19,739 bases of DNA from JBGSWE01 sp049292975 (GTDB lineage: Bacteria > Patescibacteriota > Saccharimonadia > Saccharimonadales > JACDBH01), in the NCBI GenBank assembly GCA_049292975.1, contig JBATRZ010000017.1, positions 1 to 19,739 on the forward strand. Direction: 5' to 3'. Made by a program: the position numbers and the translations under genes. Under the pieces are notes generated by a model. It was not told the origin of the DNA and did no database searches. It saw nothing but the letters and a program-made list of their open reading frames with translations. Of this stretch, positions 1-7,340 are shown one piece after another; positions within the stretch are counted from its first letter, which is position 1, and every line of letters begins with the position of its first letter.

Positions 1-9
1 CTAAAAACC

Positions 10-33
10 AAAAAGGCCCAGCCTATGGCTGCC
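10..33 (-). terminator. Possible second terminator downstream of tRNA-Leu
   Basis: On the minus strand a GC-rich hairpin (core CAGCC / GGCTG around an ATA loop, flanked by GGC / GCC) is followed by five T's. It sits about 55 nt beyond the stronger terminator at 89-110. It could be a backup terminator for the tRNA or could belong to a gene left of the window. Confidence 0.4.
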
Positions 34-88
34 CCAGAAATTTCTTCCCCCTCTGAAAACATCTGGTTTTTGCTCCGCAAAACCAAAG

Positions 89-110
89 AAAAAATCGCCC
101 GAATGGGCGA
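89..110 (-). terminator. Intrinsic terminator of tRNA-Leu
   Basis: The minus strand reads TCGCCC-ATTC-GGGCGA followed by six T's: a 6-bp perfect stem, a 4-nt loop and a U-tract. It begins about 24 nt after the tRNA CCA end, as expected for a monocistronic tRNA transcript. Confidence 0.85.
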
Positions 111-133
111 CAATTCTGACTTTAGTCAATTTT

Positions 134-218
134 TGGTGCGGATGAGAGGACTTGAACCTCCACGCATTGCTGCACTAGTACCTGAAACTAGCGTGTATAC
201 CAATTTCACCACATCCGC
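134..218 (-). tRNA. tRNA-Leu (anticodon CAG)
   Basis: The minus strand folds as a class II tRNA. The 7-bp acceptor stem GCGGATG/CATCCGC is perfect. The anticodon arm CTAGT-TTCAGGT-ACTAG has anticodon CAG, which reads CUG Leu. A long variable arm is followed by the T arm (GGAGG-TTCAAGT-CCTCT). The discriminator base is A, as required for Leu. The 3' CCA is encoded in the DNA (134-136). Promoter and terminator flank it closely, so it is probably transcribed alone. Confidence 0.95.
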
Positions 219-226
219 GTCGAGGT

Positions 227-256
227 GTGATAGTTGTGTTGCCGAACTGCTGACAA
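227..256 (-). promoter_or_regulatory. Promoter of tRNA-Leu
   Basis: On the minus strand, TTGTCA (251-256) is separated by 18 nt from TATCAC (227-232). Transcription would start a few bases before the tRNA 5' end at 218. The -35 matches 5/6 and the -10 4/6 to sigma-70 consensus. The remaining stretch 257-405 holds no gene; it has a 9-bp hairpin (CCAAACAGC/GCTGTTTGG) near 313-336 with no U-tract. Confidence 0.55.
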
Positions 257-405
257 AATGAATTTGCTCAGCAATTCTAGTAACCCAACTAAGCCCTCTC
301 CTTATCAATTGTCCAAACAGCAGACAAGCTGTTTGGTTTGGCCAATAGGTGGAGCCTGAACGACAGGGGTAATTTTATCGGACTATCCGTTTTTAAGCAA
401 GCCGG

Positions 406-2181
406 CTATTGTATTGCGCGTTCGGTGCGGATCATCCAAGTTTCTACAAAATTGTAACGGTCTATGGGGCTGTTGATGGCTTTTTGGTCGAAGTTATACA
501 GGCTGCCGTAGCTGGTGTAGACAAATTTCGGCCGGTACAAGGCGATTGCCGGCGCGTCTTCGCGCCAGTTTTGAAGGAACGGCAGATATTTGGCTGCTCT
601 AAGCCCGGGATCTATACGGGTGCGGCCTGCCTCAAGCGCGCTGTCCACGGCTTTTGAACTATAGTTAGAGAAGTTAAGCCGGCGCTGTGAACGCACGTCT
701 GCCTGCGAGCTATGCCAGTAGGCAAACTGGTCCGGGTCCTGGCCCATGACGATACCATACACCAGGGCATCGTAGCTGCGATCGTCTATGGCCGTCTGCA
801 GATCGCGTTGCGCCAGAGAACTTACTGATAAATCTACGCCTACTTCGCGCCATTGCTTCTGCAATAGATTGGCTACCGCGGCATACTCTGCGCTGCTCAG
901 CGTATTTAATTCTATGGTGAACGGCTTGCCATCCTTGGTACGGATACCGGTTGAGGCGTTTACCTTCCAGCCAGCCTCTTCCAGTTGTGCACGTGCCTGG
1001 TCTGGGTTATACGGATACTGCGTAACGCCTGGGTTGTAGCCGGTATGCTCCGGCAGCAGCGGGCCGTCTACCTTGGCATCTTCATCAGACAGCTGCCTTA
1101 TGACTTCCTGCTGGTTAGTCGCTTGGGCCAGGGCACGCCTAACCTTCGCATCCTGCAAGTACGGCTGGTCATTCCTTAGAAACACCATGACTGCTCCCGT
1201 AAGTGACATGGGATGCTCTTTGCTGTTGCCGCCTGTCAGCGGCATGGATAATGCACCCGCTACGCCGTTTAGTTCGCCTTCGTTAAAGCTAGCAATCAAA
1301 CTGCTTTCTTCCAAATAAGCCCGTACGATGAATTCGCTTAAGCGCGGCCGTCCGCGGTGGTAATCATCAAAAGCGCTAAGCGCAATTCGCTGCTCACGGT
1401 CGGCGGCAGTATCACCGTATACCTGCACGTCCTTCCACTTGAAGGGGCCTGCCCCGACTGGCTCGACAGTATTGAACAGGCTGCCGCGCAGTTCGCCTGG
1501 CTCAACATTACGCAGCACATGTTCCGGAATAATACCGCTAGTCAAAGCGTACGGAAACGAGGCAAGGATGCTTGGCAACTCAAAGATAACCGTCCTGTTA
1601 TCTTTGGCGGATACTTTTATGCCTTGCCAGCTGGAAAAGAATGGCGACCTCGCGTCAGGGTTCTGGACCGTCTGAAAAGTAAACACAACATCATTAGCCG
1701 TAAGGGGCTTGTTGTCGTGCCACTTTAGCTTATCGCGCAGCGTCACGGTATAGCGTTTGCCTGTGCCGTCCACCGACCAGCTTTCTGCAAGATCACCAGT
1801 CAGATTGTTCTGTTTGTCATAAGTCAATAGCCCCGCAAACAGCAAGCGCGAGACAGAAGCGTCCACCTCGCTTGATGCATAGATAGGATTGGCATTGGTA
1901 TAGGAGCCCAGTATACCCTCGCTATAGATTCCCCCCGCTACCGGCACGGTCTGAAGATAGTAATCACCTAAGGCGCGTGTCTGTACGACAACGGCGCCTA
2001 TCATGGCTACAACCAGCAGAATCCAGGCCGCCAAGAAACGACGGACCTCATACAGCCGACCTAGCCGCCGGAAAAAGTGCCTGTCGAGGTTCTCCTCGGT
2101 ACTGGAGCCAATGTCCTCTATCTGGCGTTGGCGGCGTCTGAATTTGCGGCGCCATCTTAGTTTGGTGCTGTGATCTATCAT
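406..2181 (-). CDS. Membrane-anchored ABC transporter oligopeptide-binding protein (SBP family 5)
   Basis: This is a 591-residue extracellular solute-binding protein of the DppA/OppA class (SBP_bac_5), which captures peptides for an ABC importer. Visible family features include the opening repeat NPIY...SRLLFAGLLTYD, LAESWSVDGTGKRYTVTLRDKLKWHD, the ANDVVFTFQTV segment, VGAGPFKW, and the late block VRRALAQATN...NPDQARAQLEEAGW. The N-terminus is unusual: about 48 mostly basic residues, then one hydrophobic helix (about 50-67), with no lipobox cysteine. The protein is therefore predicted to be held by an uncleaved signal anchor instead of a lipid. It follows secG by 30 bp and is last in the operon. 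An AGGTGG Shine-Dalgarno lies 13 nt upstream of the ATG. No permease or ATPase gene is in the window, so the partner transporter is unknown. Confidence 0.85.
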   Translation of the reverse strand: MIDHSTKLRWRRKFRRRQRQIEDIGSSTEENLDRHFFRRLGRLYEVRRFLAAWILLVVAMIGAVVVQTRALGDYYLQTVPVAGGIYSEGILGSYTNANPIYASSEVDASVSRLLFAGLLTYDKQNNLTGDLAESWSVDGTGKRYTVTLRDKLKWHDNKPLTANDVVFTFQTVQNPDARSPFFSSWQGIKVSAKDNRTVIFELPSILASFPYALTSGIIPEHVLRNVEPGELRGSLFNTVEPVGAGPFKWKDVQVYGDTAADREQRIALSAFDDYHRGRPRLSEFIVRAYLEESSLIASFNEGELNGVAGALSMPLTGGNSKEHPMSLTGAVMVFLRNDQPYLQDAKVRRALAQATNQQEVIRQLSDEDAKVDGPLLPEHTGYNPGVTQYPYNPDQARAQLEEAGWKVNASTGIRTKDGKPFTIELNTLSSAEYAAVANLLQKQWREVGVDLSVSSLAQRDLQTAIDDRSYDALVYGIVMGQDPDQFAYWHSSQADVRSQRRLNFSNYSSKAVDSALEAGRTRIDPGLRAAKYLPFLQNWREDAPAIALYRPKFVYTSYGSLYNFDQKAINSPIDRYNFVETWMIRTERAIQ

Positions 2182-2211
2182 GCCGTATGTATTTCCACCT
2201 GGCCCTGCCGT

Positions 2212-2427
2212 TTACAGCTGTACAATGTTGGCCAGCAGCGAAACCGCAAAAACAACCACGAAGAAAATTGTTATGTTATGCAGGGATTTCTCTGAACCGC
2301 GCCTTACGGTATTCACTTCACCGCCGCCGCCCAAACCAGCGCCTAATGACGCCCCCCTGGTCTGCAGCAGGATAAGAATCGTCAGGATTACGGCTGAAAT
2401 GATAGTAATGTAGTTTGCCAGTGTCAT
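2212..2427 (-). CDS. secG: Preprotein translocase subunit SecG
   Basis: SecG is a 71-residue accessory subunit of the SecYEG channel that assists protein export. It has two transmembrane helices (about 4-22 and 50-68). Between them is the family signature LLQTRGASLGAGLGGGGE...RRGSEK, with the Leu-Leu-Gln exit of helix 1 and the Gly-rich cytoplasmic loop. Its ATG overlaps the TGA of the upstream membrane-protein gene in an ATGA quartet (2424-2427), indicating translational coupling. A GAGG Shine-Dalgarno precedes the start. Length and motifs are typical, so the assignment is firm. Confidence 0.93.
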   Translation of the reverse strand: MTLANYITIISAVILTILILLQTRGASLGAGLGGGGEVNTVRRGSEKSLHNITIFFVVVFAVSLLANIVQL

Positions 2428-2786
2428 ACGTCCTCAACAATCGCGGTCACTAATATATTTACTAATCCTATTATAACACCTGCTAGCATCGCCGCGCCAA
2501 ATCCGGTCACTTCAAGCGGCTTGTAAAGATAGCTGGCCAGCATTACCATCAGGCCGTTCACGATTATCATGAATAGTCCCAGGCTGAACAATATGGCCGG
2601 CAGGCTCAGCAGCACTACAAACGGCTTGATAACCGTGTTTACGATAGCCAGTATGAAGCCGGCGATTATGATTATACTGAGCCGGTCATCATAGGTGATG
2701 CCGCCATCTAAAAATCCCGCCGCAATCCAGAGGCCTAGCGCGCACACGAACCACCTTAACAAAAACCTTTTAAGGGGACTCTTCAT
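2424..2786 (-). CDS. Phage_holin_4_2 / YvlD-like four-helix membrane protein
   Basis: This 120-residue integral membrane protein has a short basic N-terminus and about four hydrophobic helices. It resembles the widely conserved family labelled phage holin family 4 / YvlD, including the segment AIVNTVIKPFVVLLSLPA. Despite the name, these are chromosomal proteins of unknown role and there is no phage context here. It is first in an operon with secG (4-bp overlap) and the peptide-binding protein. A promoter with its -10 only 7 nt before the ATG suggests a leaderless mRNA. Confidence 0.75.
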   Translation of the reverse strand: MKSPLKRFLLRWFVCALGLWIAAGFLDGGITYDDRLSIIIIAGFILAIVNTVIKPFVVLLSLPAILFSLGLFMIIVNGLMVMLASYLYKPLEVTGFGAAMLAGVIIGLVNILVTAIVEDV

Positions 2787-2793
2787 TACTGCA

Positions 2794-2822
2794 ATTGTAA
2801 GTTATCAGAGGCTTCTGGGCAA
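2794..2822 (-). promoter_or_regulatory. Promoter of the membrane protein-secG-SBP operon (leaderless)
   Basis: On the minus strand, TTGCCC (2817-2822), a 17-nt spacer and TACAAT (2794-2799) are followed 7 nt later by the ATG at 2786. Transcription should start at or within a base or two of the start codon, leaving no room for a Shine-Dalgarno sequence. The -35 and spacer overlap the 3' end of the Xaa-Pro aminopeptidase gene. Confidence 0.6.
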
Positions 2823-4025
2823 GGAAGCGCTTAAGTTAAAGACACCATTTTTAGTAACGAGCACATCATCCTCTATGCGTACACCGATGCCTTCTTCTGG
2901 TATGTATATGCCGGGTTCTACCGTCAGTACCATGCCGGCGGACAGCGGCTGGTCATAATCGGCGGCATCATGCGTGTCCAGCCCCAGGAAGTGCGAAGTC
3001 AGGTGCGGGTAGTATCTTTTGAGTTTCTTCTTATCATTCAGATCGTCAAGTAAGCCGAGCTTTTTAAGTTCCTTGGCCATAATCTTATCTACTCCGGCCT
3101 CGTATTTGCGCATGTTCAGGCCAGGTCTAATCAGCCCCACCGCCTTTTCATATACACGCTCTACCGCCGCATGGACCGCGCGTTGCCGCCTGGTCGGCGG
3201 CGAGACCGCATAAGTACGCGTGATGTCCGCGCTGTAGTTGCATACCTCGGCCCCAACATCAAGCAACAGCAGTTCGCCGCTGCCCACCGGTTTGTCATTA
3301 TCTATGTAATGGATGGTGGCGGCATTCGGCCCGCACGCTACAATCGGTTGGTAGGCGTGGCCGCCGGCACCTTTCTTCAAAAACATGTGGGTTATATCGG
3401 CGGATAACTCGGATTCGAACTTGTACTTGGGCAGCTTCTTGCGCACGGCAAGTAAAGTTGAAGTGGTAATACCTATGGCCGTCTGCAAAGCGGCCAGTTC
3501 CTCGGGTTGCTTGATCTGGCGCATACGCGCCAGCGGTTTCCTGATGTCTACAATCTCTAGTTTACGGTGTTTTGACAGTGAATGAAGCAGGGCGCCGCGG
3601 GCAGGATTGGCATAAAAGCCAAAACTGTCTATGTATGCCTCGGCAGGCGCGATGGTATGGACTTTCTTGTACTTCTTTAGCAACAGGTCTAGCCTTATCC
3701 AGCCCTGGTGATGCTCTTCTATTTGTTTGATTCCTGAGCGTGCTTTTATCGCCCCTTTATCAACAACGCCGTCCCAAAGATCACGATGATCCGGCCGTTT
3801 TGGCGCGATAAGAAAAGTACTGCCGCTATTTATAACCAGCAGGTAGTCGGGCTCTTCGATGCCGGTAAGGTACCAAAAATTGCTGTCTTGCCGGAACGAA
3901 AAGGTTGTGTCGGCGCTGCGCTGCAATAGACCATTGGCAGCAATGACAATAAGGTCTGAATCAAGGATCTGCTGTAGTTTAGTGCGGTTACCATTAAAAA
4001 AACCGCTAGGGAAAAAATCGGTCAT
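2805..4025 (-). CDS. Xaa-Pro aminopeptidase (M24B metallopeptidase)
   Basis: This 406-residue cytoplasmic enzyme releases N-terminal residues preceding proline. An N-terminal creatinase-like domain (about 1-165, with FSFRQDSNFWYLTGIEEPD as in PepP) precedes a pita-bread catalytic domain. The five expected metal ligands are present: Asp256 (LLDVGAE), Asp267 (SADITRTY), His345 (SHFLGLDTHD), Glu370 (VEPGIYI) and Glu385 (GVRIEDDV). The proton-shuttling region HYID is also present. There is no signal peptide. The gene has its own promoter downstream of uvrC and lies just before the operon encoding a peptide-binding protein, fitting a role in using imported peptides. The symbol pepP is likely but is not asserted. 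Confidence 0.9.
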   Translation of the reverse strand: MTDFFPSGFFNGNRTKLQQILDSDLIVIAANGLLQRSADTTFSFRQDSNFWYLTGIEEPDYLLVINSGSTFLIAPKRPDHRDLWDGVVDKGAIKARSGIKQIEEHHQGWIRLDLLLKKYKKVHTIAPAEAYIDSFGFYANPARGALLHSLSKHRKLEIVDIRKPLARMRQIKQPEELAALQTAIGITTSTLLAVRKKLPKYKFESELSADITHMFLKKGAGGHAYQPIVACGPNAATIHYIDNDKPVGSGELLLLDVGAEVCNYSADITRTYAVSPPTRRQRAVHAAVERVYEKAVGLIRPGLNMRKYEAGVDKIMAKELKKLGLLDDLNDKKKLKRYYPHLTSHFLGLDTHDAADYDQPLSAGMVLTVEPGIYIPEEGIGVRIEDDVLVTKNGVFNLSASLPRSL

Positions 4026-4036
4026 AGGCTTATTAC

Positions 4037-4042
4037 ATTATA
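4037..4042 (-). promoter_or_regulatory. -10 element of the Xaa-Pro aminopeptidase gene
   Basis: A perfect TATAAT on the minus strand ends 11 nt before the ATG at 4025, predicting a leader of about 4 nt or less. No convincing -35 is seen at 17 nt. An inverted repeat at 4051-4076 lies immediately upstream. Confidence 0.55.
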
Positions 4043-4050
4043 AGGCCAGG

Positions 4051-4076
4051 CAGCAGAGAACATCTGTCTTCTGCTG
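4051..4076. repeat. Inverted repeat between uvrC stop and peptidase promoter
   Basis: CAGCAGA and TCTGCTG form a 7-bp perfect dyad around a 12-nt centre. It lies between the uvrC stop codon (4093) and the peptidase -10. It has no U-tract on the minus strand, so it could be a weak uvrC terminator or an operator; the sequence does not decide. Confidence 0.4.
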
Positions 4077-4092
4077 ATTTTACAACGTATCA

Positions 4093-5583
4093 CTACCGCC
4101 GCGGCCGCATGTACTGGCGCAGGATGATGGCCTTTTTTGCGCCAATGAGCTTTTCTATCTCCCAATCCCTGGCCTGCTCTATACCTTTGTAGCTTCCAAA
4201 CGTCTTGAGCAGTTTCTTGCGCGTTTCGGGCCCGATGGTAGGGATATCATCCAGCATGCTGCTGACTTGGCGCTTGGACTTAAGAACCGAGTGATAGCTC
4301 ACGGCAAAACGGTGGGATTCGTCACGTATGCGCTGCAGCAACTTAACGATGTGTGATGTCTGCGGCAGGCGTACAGATAAGAAATCGTCGTTCTCGAGCA
4401 CGGTTCCGCCAAGTTCTGCTAATTTTTTGCGATTTAGTTGCAAATATTGCCAATCTTTTTTGATAATAATTTCTTCGAACTGCTTGGCAAGCCCAATGGC
4501 TGGCAGATGCAGCTGCCTTTGTTCCAATACTTTCAGTGCGCTGCCCAGCTGGCCTTTGCCGCCGTCTATCAGGAACAAATCAGGCTTGGGCCAGTTGTTA
4601 TGTTTTTCACCCAGGCGGCGTTCTAAGACCTCGTGTATGTGCGCAAAATCATCATTGCCGGGCAAACGCATCTTGAATTTGCGGTAAGCGCCTTTATCAG
4701 AAACACCGTTGGTAAACACAACCATACTGGCTACCGTGTCCGTACCCGACATGTGGCTTATATCGTAGCCTTCTATGCGGCGGGGAATCTTGCTCAGGCC
4801 AAGCAGCTCGGAGAGGTCGTTCAGGGCATGATCGCGGCTAAGATCCATGTTTTCTTTGTCGCTGAAGATAACTTGGCGGTTTAGATTGCGCAGGGCGAAA
4901 AGCTCGTTTCTTAAGGCAGCTGCCTGCTCGAAGTCCTTTTTCTTGGCGGCCGCCTGCATGTCCCGCTCCAGCTGACCAATTAAAAGCACGCGCTCGCCCT
5001 TTAGGTACATAACGAGCTTTTTCAGGCAAGCTTTGTACCGGGCACTATCAAGCCGGCCTGTCTCTGGCCCGGGACACAGGCCAAGATGATATTGCAAGCA
5101 GGCGCGTTTAGGCAATACGGTGTGTACCGAGTATGGGAATATCCTGCGCAGATATTTCAATGCGCGCTTAACGCTAAAACCTGATAAATAAGGGCCTAGG
5201 TATAGCGCACCATCGTCAAGCGGACGCCTGGTATAGGTGACACTGGGGTATTCGCTCTTCATATCGATGCGCACATAAGTGTTTGATTTGTCATCACGCA
5301 GCAGGATGTTGTACCGCGGCATATAGCGGCGGACCATTTCGGCTTCTAGGAACAGCGCGTCTATCTCACTCTCTACGGTTATCCAGTCGGTATCGGCAAT
5401 CTCGGCAACCAGCGCCTCGGTCTTCGGGTCGCGGTTGCGTGACGCCTGGAAGTATTGCCGCACCCGGTTACGGAGTACCGCCGCTTTGCCGACGTAGATG
5501 ATTTCGCCGCTGGCGCTCTTGTGAAAATACACGCCGGGCTCTTTTGGCAGTTGGGCAAGCTTTTCTGCTAATTTTTCCGTCAT
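4093..5583 (-). CDS. uvrC: UvrABC excinuclease subunit C, compact form
   Basis: UvrC makes both incisions around bulky DNA lesions. The GIY-YIG nuclease domain spans about 15-92 (GVYF...IIYVGKA...LRNRVRQYF, with Glu80). A UVR motif for UvrB binding lies at about 203-235. The RNase H-like nuclease is at about 268-435, with Asp274 (GYDISH), Asp340 (LIDGGKGQ) and His424 (DESHRFAVSYH), and helix-hairpin-helix motifs end the protein. At 496 residues it is about 100 shorter than usual UvrC. The stretch normally lying between the UVR motif and the RNase H domain is nearly absent. Only two cysteines (162, 170) remain of the four reported to bind Fe-S in E. coli. It follows trhO by 3 bp in one operon. 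Confidence 0.93.
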   Translation of the reverse strand: MTEKLAEKLAQLPKEPGVYFHKSASGEIIYVGKAAVLRNRVRQYFQASRNRDPKTEALVAEIADTDWITVESEIDALFLEAEMVRRYMPRYNILLRDDKSNTYVRIDMKSEYPSVTYTRRPLDDGALYLGPYLSGFSVKRALKYLRRIFPYSVHTVLPKRACLQYHLGLCPGPETGRLDSARYKACLKKLVMYLKGERVLLIGQLERDMQAAAKKKDFEQAAALRNELFALRNLNRQVIFSDKENMDLSRDHALNDLSELLGLSKIPRRIEGYDISHMSGTDTVASMVVFTNGVSDKGAYRKFKMRLPGNDDFAHIHEVLERRLGEKHNNWPKPDLFLIDGGKGQLGSALKVLEQRQLHLPAIGLAKQFEEIIIKKDWQYLQLNRKKLAELGGTVLENDDFLSVRLPQTSHIVKLLQRIRDESHRFAVSYHSVLKSKRQVSSMLDDIPTIGPETRKKLLKTFGSYKGIEQARDWEIEKLIGAKKAIILRQYMRPRR

Positions 5584-5586
5584 TGG

Positions 5587-6441
5587 CTAGCCTGCCGGAA
5601 CTTTGTCTTGGGCACAGACTTCGCACATAACATGCAGCTTACGGCGGATGTTGGTCGAGTTAATCTGGTTGCTGGTTTTCTTGCCGCAGCCCTCGCAAAC
5701 CGCGATATCTACGGCCTTATCACTGAAGCCCATTTGCATACGGTCATCAAAGACAAACAGCTTGCCCTGCCAATAACCATTGTCTCCATACCGTTCACCG
5801 TACTTCACAATGCCGCCGTCCAGCTGATAGACCTCTTTGTAGCCGCGGCCCAGCATAAGCACGCTTAGGATCTCACAGCGGATACCGCCTGTACAGTAGG
5901 TTACAATAGGCCGGTCTTTATACTTTGATATCTCACCTTCCTCAATATCCTTGATAAAGTCGCGTGATGTCGTGACGTTAGGAATAATCGTACCTTTGAA
6001 ACGGCCAATCTGCGCCTCGTACATGTTACGGCCGTCATAAAATATGACCTCGTCGCCGCGTTCTGCCATGAGCTTATGCAGTGCCGCCGGCTTCAGGTGC
6101 TTGCCGCCGTTTTTAATACCTTGCTCGCTTACTACCAGCTCATCTGCCGCGTCAAAGGCGACGATCTCCGGCTTTACCTTTACTTTCAGTTTCGGGAAGT
6201 GCTGGCTGCCGCCATCGCTCCATTTGTAGGTAATACCTTTGAACTTGGGGTGCACGTTCATTTCTTTTACGTACGCTTTCAATGCCTTCAAGTCCCCGCC
6301 CAAAGTACCGTTGATACCGTGCGGGCTAATTATAATGCGTCCTTTGAGCCCGAGATTTCCGCACACGGCGCGTTGCCAAAACATAACCGTTTCGGGGTCG
6401 GCGACGGGTACAAATTTATAGTAGAGAATTATCTTTTCCAT
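5587..6441 (-). CDS. trhO: tRNA uridine(34) hydroxylase, rhodanese-like (TrhO/YceA family)
   Basis: TrhO catalyses oxygen-dependent hydroxylation of U34 in tRNA, an early step to 5-oxyacetyl-type wobble modifications. The N-terminal acylphosphatase-like part (YYKFVPVADPE...GINGTLGG) precedes a rhodanese domain. The active-site loop is CTGGIRCE (catalytic Cys185 when counted from the longer start). A C-terminal CEGC...CEVC quartet looks like a zinc site. Two in-frame starts exist, ATG at 6447 and ATG at 6441. The second is preferred because a TATATT -10 lies 9 nt before it, matching the leaderless spacing elsewhere, and because it gives a typical MEKIILYYK start. The gene is co-transcribed with uvrC. 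Confidence 0.88.
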   Translation of the reverse strand: MEKIILYYKFVPVADPETVMFWQRAVCGNLGLKGRIIISPHGINGTLGGDLKALKAYVKEMNVHPKFKGITYKWSDGGSQHFPKLKVKVKPEIVAFDAADELVVSEQGIKNGGKHLKPAALHKLMAERGDEVIFYDGRNMYEAQIGRFKGTIIPNVTTSRDFIKDIEEGEISKYKDRPIVTYCTGGIRCEILSVLMLGRGYKEVYQLDGGIVKYGERYGDNGYWQGKLFVFDDRMQMGFSDKAVDIAVCEGCGKKTSNQINSTNIRRKLHVMCEVCAQDKVPAG

Positions 6442-6450
6442 CAACATACT

Positions 6451-6479
6451 AATATATAATCATCTATTGGCTTGTGCAA
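6451..6479 (-). promoter_or_regulatory. Promoter of trhO-uvrC
   Basis: On the minus strand, TTGCAC (6474-6479), a 17-nt spacer and TATATT (6451-6456) lie 9 nt before the ATG at 6441. The -35 is weak (TTG only). The rest of the gap to the bL25 stop (6480-6598) holds no gene; its main feature is a small GGGC-GAAAA-GCCC hairpin after the bL25 stop without a U-tract. Confidence 0.45.
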
Positions 6480-6598
6480 TCACCCTATTTGGATGGCCAG
6501 AGCAATTTCGTCATCCCGGCAGCGGACTTAGTTGTATTAACATATGCTAAGTGCGGAGCTGGGCTTTTCGCCCGGCATGTGCCAAGCTAATAATTTCC

Positions 6599-7258
6599 TC
6601 ATTCCTCTTCTTCGGGTTTGGTTTCATCCGTACCCTGCTCGGCCTCTACTTCGCTGGCTTCTTTGGCTTCGGCTAGGGCGGCATCGGCTTCTGCTATCTG
6701 GTCTCTTGGTGTCTGGACATCGGCGACCATAGTTTCTGGATCAGTCAGCATAGTCACGCCTTCGGGCACTTTGATATCCGCAACTGTTACTTTATCACCG
6801 TCTTCTGCGAGCTTCGCTCCCGGCACAAACAGGACGTCAGGCAAGTTTGCGGGCAAAGCTTCGACCAGTGCGGTGTCCAGGTTCTGCAGGACCATCAGGC
6901 TGATTTTCTCAGCTGGAATCTCACCCTCTATCTTTACCGGCACTTCTGCCTCAACCTTTTCATTGCGCTTCACAGCATGAAAGCCGACATGACGGAGCGT
7001 GTTCTTAACCGGATCAAAATCTACGTCCTTAATCATGGCAAGGTGCTTCTTGCCATCAACCACTAGCTCAACTGGATGGTGCTTGCCGGCAGCACTATAC
7101 ACCTTGGTAATTTCCATGAACGGGGCGCTTACAGCGATGGATTCCTTGCCGCGCTCATAGATATTCGCCGGCACGTAACCGTCGCGGCGTAATGCTTTTA
7201 CGGCCTTGCCTAATTCTTTACGCTCGGACAGTTTCAGCGTGATAGTATCGCTGCTCAT
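6599..7258 (-). CDS. rplY: 50S ribosomal protein bL25, CTC/TL5 long form
   Basis: bL25 binds 5S rRNA in the large subunit. This 219-residue version is the long general-stress (CTC) type. Its N-terminal 5S-binding domain (about 1-95) contains RKELGKAVKALRRDGYVPANIY. The TL5 C-terminal domain (about 96-190) contains VPVKIEGEIPAEK and PANLPDVLFVPGAKLAEDGDKVTVADIKVPEGV. An acidic tail ends in a run of Glu. The ATG has a Shine-Dalgarno GAGAGG 5-6 nt upstream and a short leader, unlike the leaderless genes around it, as might suit a highly expressed ribosomal protein. It appears monocistronic, with no pth neighbour. Confidence 0.92.
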   Translation of the reverse strand: MSSDTITLKLSERKELGKAVKALRRDGYVPANIYERGKESIAVSAPFMEITKVYSAAGKHHPVELVVDGKKHLAMIKDVDFDPVKNTLRHVGFHAVKRNEKVEAEVPVKIEGEIPAEKISLMVLQNLDTALVEALPANLPDVLFVPGAKLAEDGDKVTVADIKVPEGVTMLTDPETMVADVQTPRDQIAEADAALAEAKEASEVEAEQGTDETKPEEEE

Positions 7259-7263
7259 TCTTA

Positions 7264-7293
7264 CCCTCTCTAGTTAGTACACACATAATAACA
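7264..7293 (-). promoter_or_regulatory. Extended -10 promoter and RBS of bL25
   Basis: TGTTATTAT (7285-7293, minus) is an extended -10 (TGn plus TATTAT). The Shine-Dalgarno GAGAGGG is at 7264-7270. The leader would be about 20 nt. No good -35 is visible, which an extended -10 can tolerate. Confidence 0.55.
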
Positions 7294-7302
7294 GATTACT
7301 TC

Positions 7303-7332
7303 TGGACATGCGACAGCTGGACGCGGTAGGCT
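7303..7332 (+). promoter_or_regulatory. Possible promoter of the dedA-like gene
   Basis: TGGACA (7303-7308, 5/6 to consensus), an 18-nt spacer and a poor -10 TAGGCT (7327-7332) lie 8 nt before the ATG. The weak -10 keeps this tentative. It would be divergent from the bL25 promoter within the same 82-bp gap. Confidence 0.35.
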
Positions 7333-7340
7333 AGTACAGT

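Noticed and set aside
126..308. Minus-strand 60-codon open frame over the tRNA region
   Set aside because: It runs through the whole tRNA-Leu gene and has no protein-like features; the tRNA fold explains the sequence.
379..394. Plus-strand CGGA-CTA-TCCG-TTTTT as a terminator
   Set aside because: The stem is only 4 bp and no plus-strand gene precedes it.
2424..2786. Prophage remnant suggested by the 'phage holin' family label
   Set aside because: The family is a common chromosomal membrane protein; it overlaps secG and no phage genes are nearby.
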